A DNA stretch of 32,723 nucleotides from Hydrogenophaga sp. (GTDB lineage: Bacteria > Pseudomonadota > Gammaproteobacteria > Burkholderiales > Burkholderiaceae_C): assembly GCF_018780075.1 (NCBI RefSeq), contig NZ_JADMKB010000013.1, positions 1-32,723 of the forward strand, read 5' to 3'. Made by a program: the position numbers and the translations under genes. Position 1 is the stretch's first letter. Each line of letters starts with the position of its first letter. Below, in pieces: positions 22,250-29,571 of this stretch. The notes below the pieces were generated by a model. It did no database searches. It was not told where the DNA came from and worked only from the letters and a program-made list of their open reading frames with translations.

Positions 22250-23083
22250 TCAGTAGCTGAGCCGGGCCACCACGCGCAGCACGTCGGGTGTGGTGGTGGG
22301 GAAGCCGAAGTATTCCAGATACGCGGGGATCATTTCGAACAGCATGTCGGAACCCACTTGCACCGGGCAGCCTCTGGCTTTCGCGGCGCTGAGGAAGGCG
22401 GTCATTTCGGTGCGCATCACGACCTCGCCGACGAAGGTGCGCGCGTCCAGGCGCGACACGTCCATGGGCAGCGGGTCGCCTTCGTTCATGCCCATGGGGG
22501 TGGCGTTGACCACGAGGTCAAACCCGGCGGGGTCGTTGCTGCCGGTGCTCACCATGATGGCGGGGTAGTTGTCGCGGATGCGCTGGCCCAGGGCCTCGGC
22601 GGAGGCGGTGTTGACGTCGTACAGGCTGATGTGGGCGATGCCTGCGCCGGCCAGCGAGGCGGCGATGGCGCAACCCACGCCGCCGCTGCCGACCACGAGC
22701 GCGCGCGCGCCGGTCAGCGTCAGGCCCTTGCGCATCACGCCGCGCACGAAGCCGGCGCCGTCGAACTGCTCGCCCACCAGACGGCCGTCGGGCAGGCGTT
22801 TCACCGCGTTGCAGGCGCCGGCGACCTTGACGGTGGGCGTCACCTCATCGAGCAGGCCGACGGTGACCACCTTGTGCGGCATGGTGATCAGCGCGCCGCG
22901 GATGTTGGTGAGCGTGAAGACGCTTTTGAGGAAGGCCGGGTAGTCCTCGGGCTTGCAGCCGAAGGGCACCACGATCGCGTTCACCCCGACGTGCTCGAAA
23001 TAGGGGTTGTAGATCGACGGCGACTTGAAGCTGTGCGTCGGGTAGCCGATGTGGGCGATGAGTTCGGTGTGGCCGTTGATCAT
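22250..23083 (-). CDS. Shikimate dehydrogenase family protein, variant active site
   Basis: A 277-residue AroE-fold oxidoreductase. The catalytic pair is kept: Lys71 in ITMPHK and Asp108. The NAD(P) loop is VGSGGVGCAI. The motif before the Asp, normally NTDG, reads Gln106-Phe107-Asp108-Gly109. The first substrate loop is HSFKSP, close to the usual HSxSP. Loss of Asn-Thr at the substrate site argues against plain shikimate biosynthesis and for a quinate-like or other hydroxy-acid substrate. It lies 49 bases downstream of a canonical dehydroquinase, so the pair could convert quinate through dehydroquinate to dehydroshikimate. That pathway is inferred. The start is the ATG at 23083. Confidence 0.87.
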   Translation of the reverse strand: MINGHTELIAHIGYPTHSFKSPSIYNPYFEHVGVNAIVVPFGCKPEDYPAFLKSVFTLTNIRGALITMPHKVVTVGLLDEVTPTVKVAGACNAVKRLPDGRLVGEQFDGAGFVRGVMRKGLTLTGARALVVGSGGVGCAIAASLAGAGIAHISLYDVNTASAEALGQRIRDNYPAIMVSTGSNDPAGFDLVVNATPMGMNEGDPLPMDVSRLDARTFVGEVVMRTEMTAFLSAAKARGCPVQVGSDMLFEMIPAYLEYFGFPTTTPDVLRVVARLSY

Positions 23084-23132
23084 GATGGGGCTCTTCGGAA
23101 TGGGCAGCTTGCGCGAGGCGGTGGGCGGCAGA

Positions 23133-23609
23133 TCAGGGCTTTTTCGAGGCGGCCGAGTTCACGAACTTGCGCACCAGGCCGTCCATGGCGATGAGGTAAC
23201 CGTCCACGCCAAAACCGATCACGATGCCGGCCGCGGCGGGCGAGACCCACGAGTGGTGGCGGAATTCTTCGCGGGCGTGCACGTTGGAGATGTGGCACTC
23301 GATCACGGGCAGCGGGTCCATGCCCTTGATGGCGTCGTGCAGCGCGATGGAGGTGTGGGTGAGGGCGCCGGGGTTGATCACCACGCCCAGCAGTTCGCCC
23401 GCCTTGAACTGGCGGCCGGCTTCGTGGATCTTGTCGATCAGCGCGCCTTCCCAGTTGCTCTGCAGGCACTCGACCTCGTAGCCGATCTTCTCGCCGTGGG
23501 CCTTGCAGAAGGCCTCCACGTCGGGCAGGGTCGTGTAGCCGTACTGCGCAGGTTCGCGGGTGCCGAGCAGGTTGAGGTTGGGGCCGTTGAGGATGAGGAT
23601 CTTTTTCAT
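23133..23609 (-). CDS. aroQ: Type II 3-dehydroquinate dehydratase, canonical copy
   Basis: A 158-residue dehydroquinase. All family landmarks are present: GPNLNLLGTREP, Arg18, lid Tyr23, Asn79, the substrate-binding THTS (His85), catalytic His106 in CHISN, and Arg113/Arg117 in HAREEFRHHS. The ATG at 23609 has AGGAG six bases upstream; in-frame codons further up are not supported. It sits 25 bases after the Gfo/Idh/MocA gene and 49 before the shikimate dehydrogenase-like gene. This catabolic-looking context, with a TRAP transporter upstream, suggests degradation of quinate or dehydroquinate. It may coexist with a biosynthetic copy elsewhere. Confidence 0.93.
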   Translation of the reverse strand: MKKILILNGPNLNLLGTREPAQYGYTTLPDVEAFCKAHGEKIGYEVECLQSNWEGALIDKIHEAGRQFKAGELLGVVINPGALTHTSIALHDAIKGMDPLPVIECHISNVHAREEFRHHSWVSPAAAGIVIGFGVDGYLIAMDGLVRKFVNSAASKKP

Positions 23610-23634
23610 GCGGTGCTCCTGGGAGGGATGGGGT

Positions 23635-24681
23635 TCAGTGCAATTCGACCACACGGCCGCTGGCGGCGGCCTCGGCAATGGCTTCGGTGATCTTGAGGTT
23701 CTGCAGACCGTCGCGTGCGGTCACCAGCGGGCTGGCTTCGCCGCGCACCACGGCGCCAAAGTGTTCGATCTGGTGCTTGAGCGGATCGTCGCGCACCATG
23801 CCCACGGTGCCCACTTCGAACGGTTTCCACCACGAGCGGTCTTCGTCGCGCGGGTATGTCTTGAGGCGCATGGTCGGTACCGACAGGCTGCCGTGGGTGC
23901 CGGCGACCACGTAGCAGTCTTCGTCTTCGTAGGTGGCGTAGGCCTTGTTTTCCTGCGAGGTCTGTTCCCAGCTGCGCGGGCAGGCGGCGGTGTCGCTGAG
24001 CATGAAGCTGCCCAGCGCGCCGTTGGCAAAGCGCAGGTTGATGGCCACGGTGTCTTCCACCGCGAAGCCGCGGGTGGCGCTGGACTGGAAGGCCTGCACG
24101 GCCACGATCTCGCCACACAGCATGCGCAGGTTGTGCACCTCGTGGATCATGTTGATCAGAATCGGGCCGCCACCGATTTCGCGGCGCCACGGGCCACCGT
24201 CGAAGTAGGCGTCGGGCTTGTAGAAGGTGGCGCTGCCCATGACCGTGACCAGCCGGCCGAGCTGGCCGGACTGCACCACCTGCCGGGCCTTGGCCATGAT
24301 GGGACTGTGCGCGCGGTGGTGGCCGATGAGCACCTGGGCGCCGCTGTGCTCGACGGCGTCCACCAGCGTCTGGCCCTCGGCCACCGTGGTGGCGATGGGT
24401 TTTTCCAGCAGGATGGATAGGCCTGCTGCGATGCACTGCAGCGCCTGCGGCACATGCAGCGAATTGGGCGTGGCCAGCAACAGGCCATCGGGCCGGCCCA
24501 GGGCCAGCAGCTCGTCGAGGCTGGCGTACAGCGGCACGCCGGCCTGCGCGGCCACGGCGGCGGCCGCAGGAGAAGGGTCCACCACGGCCGACAGCGCGCA
24601 CGTCGGGCTGGCCAGCAGCACACCGATGTGGGCCTGACCGATCAGGCCGGCACCGGCAACGGCAATGCGGGTCTTGGACAT
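23635..24681 (-). CDS. Gfo/Idh/MocA family NAD(P)-dependent oxidoreductase
   Basis: A 348-residue dehydrogenase acting on cyclitols, sugars or similar polyols. The Rossmann fold starts IAVAGAGLIGQAH (glycines 10-15), and the family motif EKP occurs at 93-95 (LLEKPIATT). The active-site region GGGPILINMIHEVHNLR has the usual His, with Asn in place of the common Asp two positions into the helix. It is the first gene of the operon with aroQ, aroE-like and EamA genes. Because quinate is a polyhydroxylated cyclohexane like inositol, oxidation of a quinate-type ring is a reasonable guess. The ATG at 24681 begins the conserved fold. Confidence 0.88.
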   Translation of the reverse strand: MSKTRIAVAGAGLIGQAHIGVLLASPTCALSAVVDPSPAAAAVAAQAGVPLYASLDELLALGRPDGLLLATPNSLHVPQALQCIAAGLSILLEKPIATTVAEGQTLVDAVEHSGAQVLIGHHRAHSPIMAKARQVVQSGQLGRLVTVMGSATFYKPDAYFDGGPWRREIGGGPILINMIHEVHNLRMLCGEIVAVQAFQSSATRGFAVEDTVAINLRFANGALGSFMLSDTAACPRSWEQTSQENKAYATYEDEDCYVVAGTHGSLSVPTMRLKTYPRDEDRSWWKPFEVGTVGMVRDDPLKHQIEHFGAVVRGEASPLVTARDGLQNLKITEAIAEAAASGRVVELH

Positions 24682-24780
24682 GGTGGAGAGAGATTCGTGA
24701 AGGGTTGTTGCCAGCTCCGAATGCGGAACCGGCAGACAAGGAAGAAGGAAGGGCGCGAAATGACTTCACCCAGGGGCGCC

Positions 24781-24847
24781 GCGGAACCGGCTTTGCCGGG
24801 CCGCCAGCGCCGCCCCCTTGAGGGGGTCACGGCCCCTTAGGGCCGTG
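24781..24847 (-). repeat. REP-like multi-hairpin repeat, copy 2
   Basis: Reverse-oriented relative of the element at 10511-10571. It contains CCGGC-TTT-GCCGG (24787-24799), CCCCC-TTGA-GGGGG (24813-24826) and a further stem CACGGCCC-CTTA-GGGCCGTG (24828-24847). It lies 17 bases beyond the stop of the TRAP binding protein, and so could terminate or stabilise the TRAP mRNA. Confidence 0.8.
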
Positions 24848-24863
24848 GCAGGGGTGGGTCAAA

Positions 24864-25862
24864 TCACTTCCTCAGCTTGGCCAGTTCGGTCATCACTTCG
24901 TTGACCGTGGCTTCACCCACGGTGGCGGAGTACTTGGCGATCACGGGCTGCATCTTGGTGCGCAGCTTGGCCACTTCGGCGGGCGGGAACTGGCTGACGG
25001 TCATGCCGTTCTGCTTGAGCAGGTCCAGGTTCTTGGCCACGGCGCCGCGGGCGGCTTCGCGCTGTGCCTTGGCGGCTTCGTCAGACGACTCGTCGATGAT
25101 CTTCTTCTCGGCCGGGGTCAGGCTGTCCCAGACCTTCTTGCTGAAGATGACCGATTGCGGGTTGTACTGGTGATTGGTCAGGGTGATGTGCTTCTGCACT
25201 TCCCAGAACTTGTTGGACGCGATCACGGAGACCGGGTTCTCCTGGCCGTCGATGGCCTTCTGCTCCAGGGCGGCATACACCTCGGGGAACGGCAACGGCG
25301 TGGGGTTGGCGCCCAGGGCCTTGACCCAGTCCACGTTGATCGGGTTGGGGATCACGCGCAGCTTCAGGCCTTCGATGTCTTCCACCTTGACGATGGCGCG
25401 CTTGCTGTTGGTGATCTGGCGGTAGCCCAGTTCCCAGTACGACAGGCCGACGATGCCCTTGGCTTCGAGCAGGGCGTGCATTTTCTTGCCCACAGGGCCG
25501 TCCACGATGGCGTCCGATTCCTTTTCGTTGGCGAACAGGAAGGGGAAGTCGAAGATGGCCAGTTCCTTGGCCTCGCTGGCCAGGATGCCGCTGTTCATGA
25601 CGGCCATTTCGATGGTGCCGCCCTTGAGCGCGGAGACCACGGCCTGGTCGCTGCCCAGCGCGCCGTTCAGGAAGATGTTGACCTTCATCTTGCCGCCCGA
25701 CTTGGCTTCCACGGCGTCCTTGAACTTCTTCATGCCAGCCACAGCGGGGTGACCCTCTGGGCCGTTCAGGCCGAACTTCAGGGTGCGTTCCTGGGCTTGC
25801 GCCACACCGAAAGCGGCCACGGCCACAGCAGCCACCAGGGTTTTGAGCATCAGACGTTTCAT
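24864..25862 (-). CDS. TRAP transporter DctP-type solute-binding protein
   Basis: A 332-residue periplasmic binding protein with a signal peptide cleaved near AQA (residue 23). The ligand-site segment LKLRVIPNP holds Arg169, the carboxylate-binding residue of DctP proteins, and AIDGQENPVSVI follows. GGAG lies before the ATG (CTGGAGACAAC). It is the last gene of the TRAP operon, 95 bases after DctM, where binding-protein genes are often expressed at a higher level. Sequence around the ligand site is strikingly like the orphan at 9490. The adjoining aroQ and shikimate dehydrogenase-type genes suggest a quinate, shikimate or related hydroxy-acid ligand. Confidence 0.93.
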   Translation of the reverse strand: MKRLMLKTLVAAVAVAAFGVAQAQERTLKFGLNGPEGHPAVAGMKKFKDAVEAKSGGKMKVNIFLNGALGSDQAVVSALKGGTIEMAVMNSGILASEAKELAIFDFPFLFANEKESDAIVDGPVGKKMHALLEAKGIVGLSYWELGYRQITNSKRAIVKVEDIEGLKLRVIPNPINVDWVKALGANPTPLPFPEVYAALEQKAIDGQENPVSVIASNKFWEVQKHITLTNHQYNPQSVIFSKKVWDSLTPAEKKIIDESSDEAAKAQREAARGAVAKNLDLLKQNGMTVSQFPPAEVAKLRTKMQPVIAKYSATVGEATVNEVMTELAKLRK

Positions 25863-25957
25863 GTTGTCTCCAGAGAGGTGAGGTCAGTACGCAGAAAGAA
25901 GGGGTGCCACCTGCGGCGTACCAGACACGGGTGGCGAAGGAAAAACAAAAGTGGAGG

Positions 25958-27238
25958 TCAGCCTGCGAGCCAGCGCGCCGGGACCGTGACGATCTCGGGG
26001 AACAGCACCATCAGGAACATCAGCAGGAACTGGGCGATCATGAAAGGCCACACGCCCTTGGTCACGTCGTCCATGCTGATCTTGCCGACGCCGGCCACGG
26101 TGTTGAGCACCGTGCCCACGGGCGGGGTGATCAGGCCGATGGCGTTGTTCATGATGAAGAGCACGCCGAAGTACACCGGGTCGATGCCGGCGGCCTTGAT
26201 GATGGGCATCAGCACTGGGGTCAGGATCAGGATGGTGGGCGTCATGTCCATCGCAGTGCCCACCACGATCACCAGCAGCATGATGGCGGCCATCAGCACC
26301 TTGGGGTTGTCCATCAGGGGCTGGAGCAGCTCGACCAGCTGGGCCGGCAACTGGGCCACGGTGATGAGCCAGGCCGACACCATGGCGGCCGCCACCAGGA
26401 ACATGATCACCGAGGTGGTCTTGGCCGCAGCGAGGAACAGGCCGAACAGCTGGTTCCACTTCAGCTCGCCGTACACGAACATGGAGATCACCAGGGCGTA
26501 CACCGCCGCGACCACAGCTGCTTCGGTGGGGGTGAACACACCGAACTTCAGGCCGACAATCACGATCACCGGCAGACCCAGGGCGTATGCAGCTTCCTTG
26601 AGCGCATGGACCACTTCGCCGCGGTTCTTGCGAGCGGGAGGGGCCACCATTTCCTTTCGCGCCACCCACCACCAGGTGAAGCACAGCGCGACAGCCAGCA
26701 TGACCCCGGGGGCGATGCCGGCCAGGAACAGCTTGGAGATCGACACGTTGGCCGCAACGCCGAAGATCACGAAGCCGATCGAGGGCGGGATGATGGGCGC
26801 GATGATCGAGGCCGAAGCCAGCAGGCCGGCGGAGCGCGCCTTGTCGTGGCCAGCATGCACCATCATCGGCAACAGCAGGGCCGACAGCGCCGCGGCATCG
26901 GCCACGGCCGAACCGGAGAGCGCGGCCATGATCACGGCGGCCATGATGGCCACATAACCCAGGCCACCACGCACATGGCCCACCAGCGACATGGCGAACA
27001 GCACAATGCGCTTGGACAAGCCACCGGCGTTCATGATTTCACCGGCCAGCATGAAGAAGGGCACGGCCAGCAGCGGGAAGCTGTTGGAACCCTCGATCAG
27101 GTTCTGCGCCAGTATCTGCGAGTCGAACATGTCGAGGTGCCACATGAGCGCGGTACCGCTGATGAGCAGGGAGAAAGAGATGGGAATACCGACCGCCATC
27201 GCGGCGATGAGGGCACCCAGAAAAACGGCGATCGTCAT
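25958..27238 (-). CDS. TRAP transporter large permease (DctM)
   Basis: This is the 426-residue large membrane subunit, with about twelve hydrophobic segments. It carries out Na+-driven symport of the ligand delivered by DctP. Family segments include PFFMLAGEIMNAGGLSKRI, the loop SGSAVADAAALSALLLPMM and the late VGTVLNTVAGVGKI. AGGAGA precedes the ATG at 27238. It starts 21 bases after DctQ ends, and DctP follows. All three parts of the transporter are therefore present and intact. Confidence 0.95.
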   Translation of the reverse strand: MTIAVFLGALIAAMAVGIPISFSLLISGTALMWHLDMFDSQILAQNLIEGSNSFPLLAVPFFMLAGEIMNAGGLSKRIVLFAMSLVGHVRGGLGYVAIMAAVIMAALSGSAVADAAALSALLLPMMVHAGHDKARSAGLLASASIIAPIIPPSIGFVIFGVAANVSISKLFLAGIAPGVMLAVALCFTWWWVARKEMVAPPARKNRGEVVHALKEAAYALGLPVIVIVGLKFGVFTPTEAAVVAAVYALVISMFVYGELKWNQLFGLFLAAAKTTSVIMFLVAAAMVSAWLITVAQLPAQLVELLQPLMDNPKVLMAAIMLLVIVVGTAMDMTPTILILTPVLMPIIKAAGIDPVYFGVLFIMNNAIGLITPPVGTVLNTVAGVGKISMDDVTKGVWPFMIAQFLLMFLMVLFPEIVTVPARWLAG

Positions 27239-27259
27239 GGGATGTCTCCTGAGATGTTC

Positions 27260-27793
27260 TTAAGGGTGCGGGTCACCGTGCGGCATGTCGTCCGACTCGC
27301 GGATACCGATCAATTCGTTGTCGGCCATCTGCCCACTGAGCAGGCGCCAAAGGTTGAACACCAGGATGGGGACGCCCAGGATGGCGAACACCATGCCGCT
27401 TGCGTAGAAGTAGCCCATCGAGGTTTCCATCACGGCGCTGGTGGAGTCCCAGTTGACCTTCACCTGCTCCAAGGAGCCTTTGAAAATCATGCCGCAGATG
27501 AGCAGCATGGCCACGAAGCTGATGCCAAGACAGAGCTTCTGGCCAGCCACGGGCAGGCGGGAGATCAGCGAGTCGGTGCCGAGGTGGGCGCGTTCGTTCA
27601 AGGCGACCACGCCGCCCAGGAAGGTCATCCACACAAAGAGCCAGCGCGAGAGTTCTTCGGAGAGGGTGATGCCGGAATTGAAGCCGTAGCGCATCACGAC
27701 GTTGCCAAACACCATGAGGACCATCAGGAACAGGCTGATCACCATGAGCACCGACAGTGCCCGGCAGTATTGGTCGAGGATTTTCTGGATCAC
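27260..27793 (-). CDS. TRAP transporter small permease (DctQ)
   Basis: The 177-residue small subunit has four membrane helices. The DctQ hallmarks are ITLSEELSRWLFVWMTFLGG near residues 38-57 and ALNERAHLG next to it. The start is a GTG at 27793 with AGGAG seven bases upstream. It is the first gene of the TRAP operon Q-M-P. Its promoter region (27794-27992) holds the motif ACTGGTTAGT that also occurs at the TetR gene start, so TetR control is likely. Confidence 0.93.
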   Translation of the reverse strand: MIQKILDQYCRALSVLMVISLFLMVLMVFGNVVMRYGFNSGITLSEELSRWLFVWMTFLGGVVALNERAHLGTDSLISRLPVAGQKLCLGISFVAMLLICGMIFKGSLEQVKVNWDSTSAVMETSMGYFYASGMVFAILGVPILVFNLWRLLSGQMADNELIGIRESDDMPHGDPHP

Positions 27794-27827
27794 GGTGTGT
27801 CTCCTGGTTGTTCCGAGCCGTAAATGT

Positions 27828-27841
27828 ACGAACTGGTTAGT
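27828..27841. promoter_or_regulatory. Candidate TetR operator upstream of the TRAP operon
   Basis: ACGAAC-TG-GTTAGT (27828-27841) is an imperfect palindrome 35 bases upstream of the DctQ start codon. Its part ACTGGTTAGT matches ACTGGTTCGT at 28663-28672, at the start of the TetR gene, in 9 of 10 positions. Both are preceded by ATGTAC or ATGT. Confidence 0.55.
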
Positions 27842-27931
27842 ATTTTGAAATCAGGGGTTACCCTTATTTTTGACGCCGTCCATCCACCTGTTCGTCTTCC
27901 GGAGCGAGATGAAATTCAACAGGGATGCGGT

Positions 27932-27991
27932 GGAGCCGGCTCCTCCGGGCCGCTCGCATCGCCCCTGGGTGGCGACACCGAAAGCGGGGGC
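27932..27991. repeat. REP-like/terminator-like hairpin region after tetR
   Basis: GGAGCCGGCTCC (27932-27943) is a perfect 12-bp palindrome, followed by CCGGGCCGC and an outer stem GCCCC (27961-27965) with GGGGGC (27986-27991). The sequence resembles a decayed relative of the hairpin repeats at 10511 and 24781. It begins immediately after the TetR stop codon and may end its transcript. Confidence 0.45.
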
Positions 27992-27992
27992 G

Positions 27993-28676
27993 CTACTTCC
28001 TCACGAAGCGCACCACCATGTCCACCACGGCCGCGCGCCGGTGCGTGGCCACCGCTGAGGCTGCGAAATCGCGCTTGAAGATCAGCCCGAAGGTGTGTCG
28101 GTTGGAGACGTTGAAGAACGTCAGCGCCGAGATGGAGGCGTGGATGTCGATCGGGTCCAGACCCGGGCGAAACGCACCGCTGGCCACGCCACGCTCGTAC
28201 AGCTTGTGGATTGACGAAATGGCCGGCACGTTGAGCTGCTGGATGCTTTTGCTCTGCGCCAGGAATTGGCCGCGGTTCATGTTTTCCGAGACCACCAGGC
28301 GGATGTAGGTCTCGTTGCCGGCGTGGTGGTCGAAGGTGAATTCGACCAGCCGGCGCAGGGCGGCTTCGGGTTCCAGGTCGTCCAGGTTGAGCTGGCCTTC
28401 GATCTCGCGCATGCGGCGGTACGACTCCTCCAGCACGGCCAGGTACAGGCCCTCCTTGCTGCCGAAGTAGTAATAGATCATGCGCTTGCTGGTGTGCGTG
28501 GCGGCTGCGATCTCGTCGATGCGCGCGCCCGCCAGACCCTTCTCCGCGAACTCCGCCATCGCCACTTCCATGATGTTGGCCATGGTGCGTTCGGGGTCGT
28601 TGGTGCGCGTCGTCTCTTTCACCGCGAGTGGCTTCGCTCGAACCCCGTGTCTCCGGGAATGTACTGGTTCGTTCAT
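27993..28676 (-). CDS. TetR/AcrR family transcriptional regulator
   Basis: A 227-residue repressor. The N-terminal helix-turn-helix (about residues 26-72) includes GARIDEIAAATHTSKRMIYY and the TetR signature YYYFGSKEGLYL. The C-terminal domain, which binds the ligand, resembles those of aromatic-catabolism TetR proteins. The start ATG at 28676 is only six bases from a -10-like TATACT, so the mRNA may begin at the start codon itself. A motif shared with the TRAP promoter overlaps its first codons. It probably represses itself and the TRAP operon until the substrate is present, and it may act on the five-gene operon to the right as well. Confidence 0.9.
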   Translation of the reverse strand: MNEPVHSRRHGVRAKPLAVKETTRTNDPERTMANIMEVAMAEFAEKGLAGARIDEIAAATHTSKRMIYYYFGSKEGLYLAVLEESYRRMREIEGQLNLDDLEPEAALRRLVEFTFDHHAGNETYIRLVVSENMNRGQFLAQSKSIQQLNVPAISSIHKLYERGVASGAFRPGLDPIDIHASISALTFFNVSNRHTFGLIFKRDFAASAVATHRRAAVVDMVVRFVRK

Positions 28677-28688
28677 TCCGGCAGTATA
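28661..28688 (-). promoter_or_regulatory. tetR promoter with overlapping candidate operator
   Basis: On the minus strand TATACT (28688-28683) is followed by six bases and the ATG at 28676. That is the normal distance from a -10 to the transcription start, so a leaderless mRNA is predicted. ACGAACCAGT (28672-28663), the motif shared with 27832-27841, lies just inside the coding region, where repressor binding would block the start of transcription. No good -35 is visible. Confidence 0.5.
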
Positions 28689-28739
28689 GGTTCAATGGGC
28701 GCATGGAGGGCTCTTGCGGGGGCGCCAGGAGATGCAGAT

Positions 28740-29561
28740 TCAGACCAGCGGCACGGTCAGCCGTTCAATCACCGGAGCGGTCTGCGGGCGCACGCCGCGC
28801 CACCACGCAAAGGCCTCGGCCGCCTGTTCCACCAGCATGCCCACGCCGTCGGCGAGTTGCGTCACCCCGGCCTGCTGGGCCAGCCGCAGGAACGGGGTGA
28901 GCCCTTTGCCGTAGGCCAGTTCGTAGGCCAGCGCGCCGGGTGCGAACACCGTGGCTGGCACCGGTGGCAGCTCGGCGCGCAGGCTGGCCGAGGTGGCGTT
29001 GAACACGACGTCGAACTGCCGGCCCACGAGGTCTGTGTAGGCGCAGGCGCTCACCGGGCCGTGGGCGGCGGCTTCGTTCGCCAGCGCTTCGGCTTTGTCG
29101 AGCGTGCGGTTGGCGACCACCAGCGAGGCCGGTTGTTGTTCCAGAAAGGGCAGCAGGGCGCCGCGCGCCGCACCACCCGCGCCAAGCAGCAGCACGCGTT
29201 GGCCCTGGAGTGCCCGACCGAGGTTGTGGGTGACGTCGCGCGTCAGGCCCACGCCGTCGAAGTTCTCGGCGATCACGCGCCCGCCCTCGAAACGGAGCGC
29301 GTTCACCGCGCCCGCCATCTGTGCGCGCGGCGAGCGCTCGGTGGCGTATCCGAACGCGTCGAGCTTGAACGGAGCGGTGACGTTCATGCCGCGCCCGCCG
29401 GCGGCACGAAAGGCATCTGCGTCGGCCGCGAACTGGCCGATGCGGCCTTCGATGGCGGTGTAGACCATGTCCTGGTGTGTGGCCTCGGCAAACAGGCCAT
29501 GGATGAGGGGCGACTTGGTGTGGCCGATGGGGTTGCCGATCACGGCGTAGGCGTCTGACAT
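28740..29561 (-). CDS. Shikimate dehydrogenase family protein (AroE-type), second variant
   Basis: A 273-residue shikimate dehydrogenase-type enzyme, the usual length. Catalytic Lys66 (NVTAPFK), Asn87 and Asp102 are present, as are GNPIGHTKSP at the substrate loop and the NADP loop GAGGAARGA. The motif before Asp102 is Asn100-Phe101-Asp102-Gly, with Phe instead of the usual Thr, the same change seen in the relative at 22250. The ATG at 29561 has AAGGAG six bases upstream. It ends a five-gene operon, ten bases after the CaiB/BaiF gene. It could oxidise quinate or shikimate, or a new substrate of the CoA pathway beside it. Confidence 0.9.
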   Translation of the reverse strand: MSDAYAVIGNPIGHTKSPLIHGLFAEATHQDMVYTAIEGRIGQFAADADAFRAAGGRGMNVTAPFKLDAFGYATERSPRAQMAGAVNALRFEGGRVIAENFDGVGLTRDVTHNLGRALQGQRVLLLGAGGAARGALLPFLEQQPASLVVANRTLDKAEALANEAAAHGPVSACAYTDLVGRQFDVVFNATSASLRAELPPVPATVFAPGALAYELAYGKGLTPFLRLAQQAGVTQLADGVGMLVEQAAEAFAWWRGVRPQTAPVIERLTVPLV

Positions 29562-29571
29562 GGCGGTCTCC

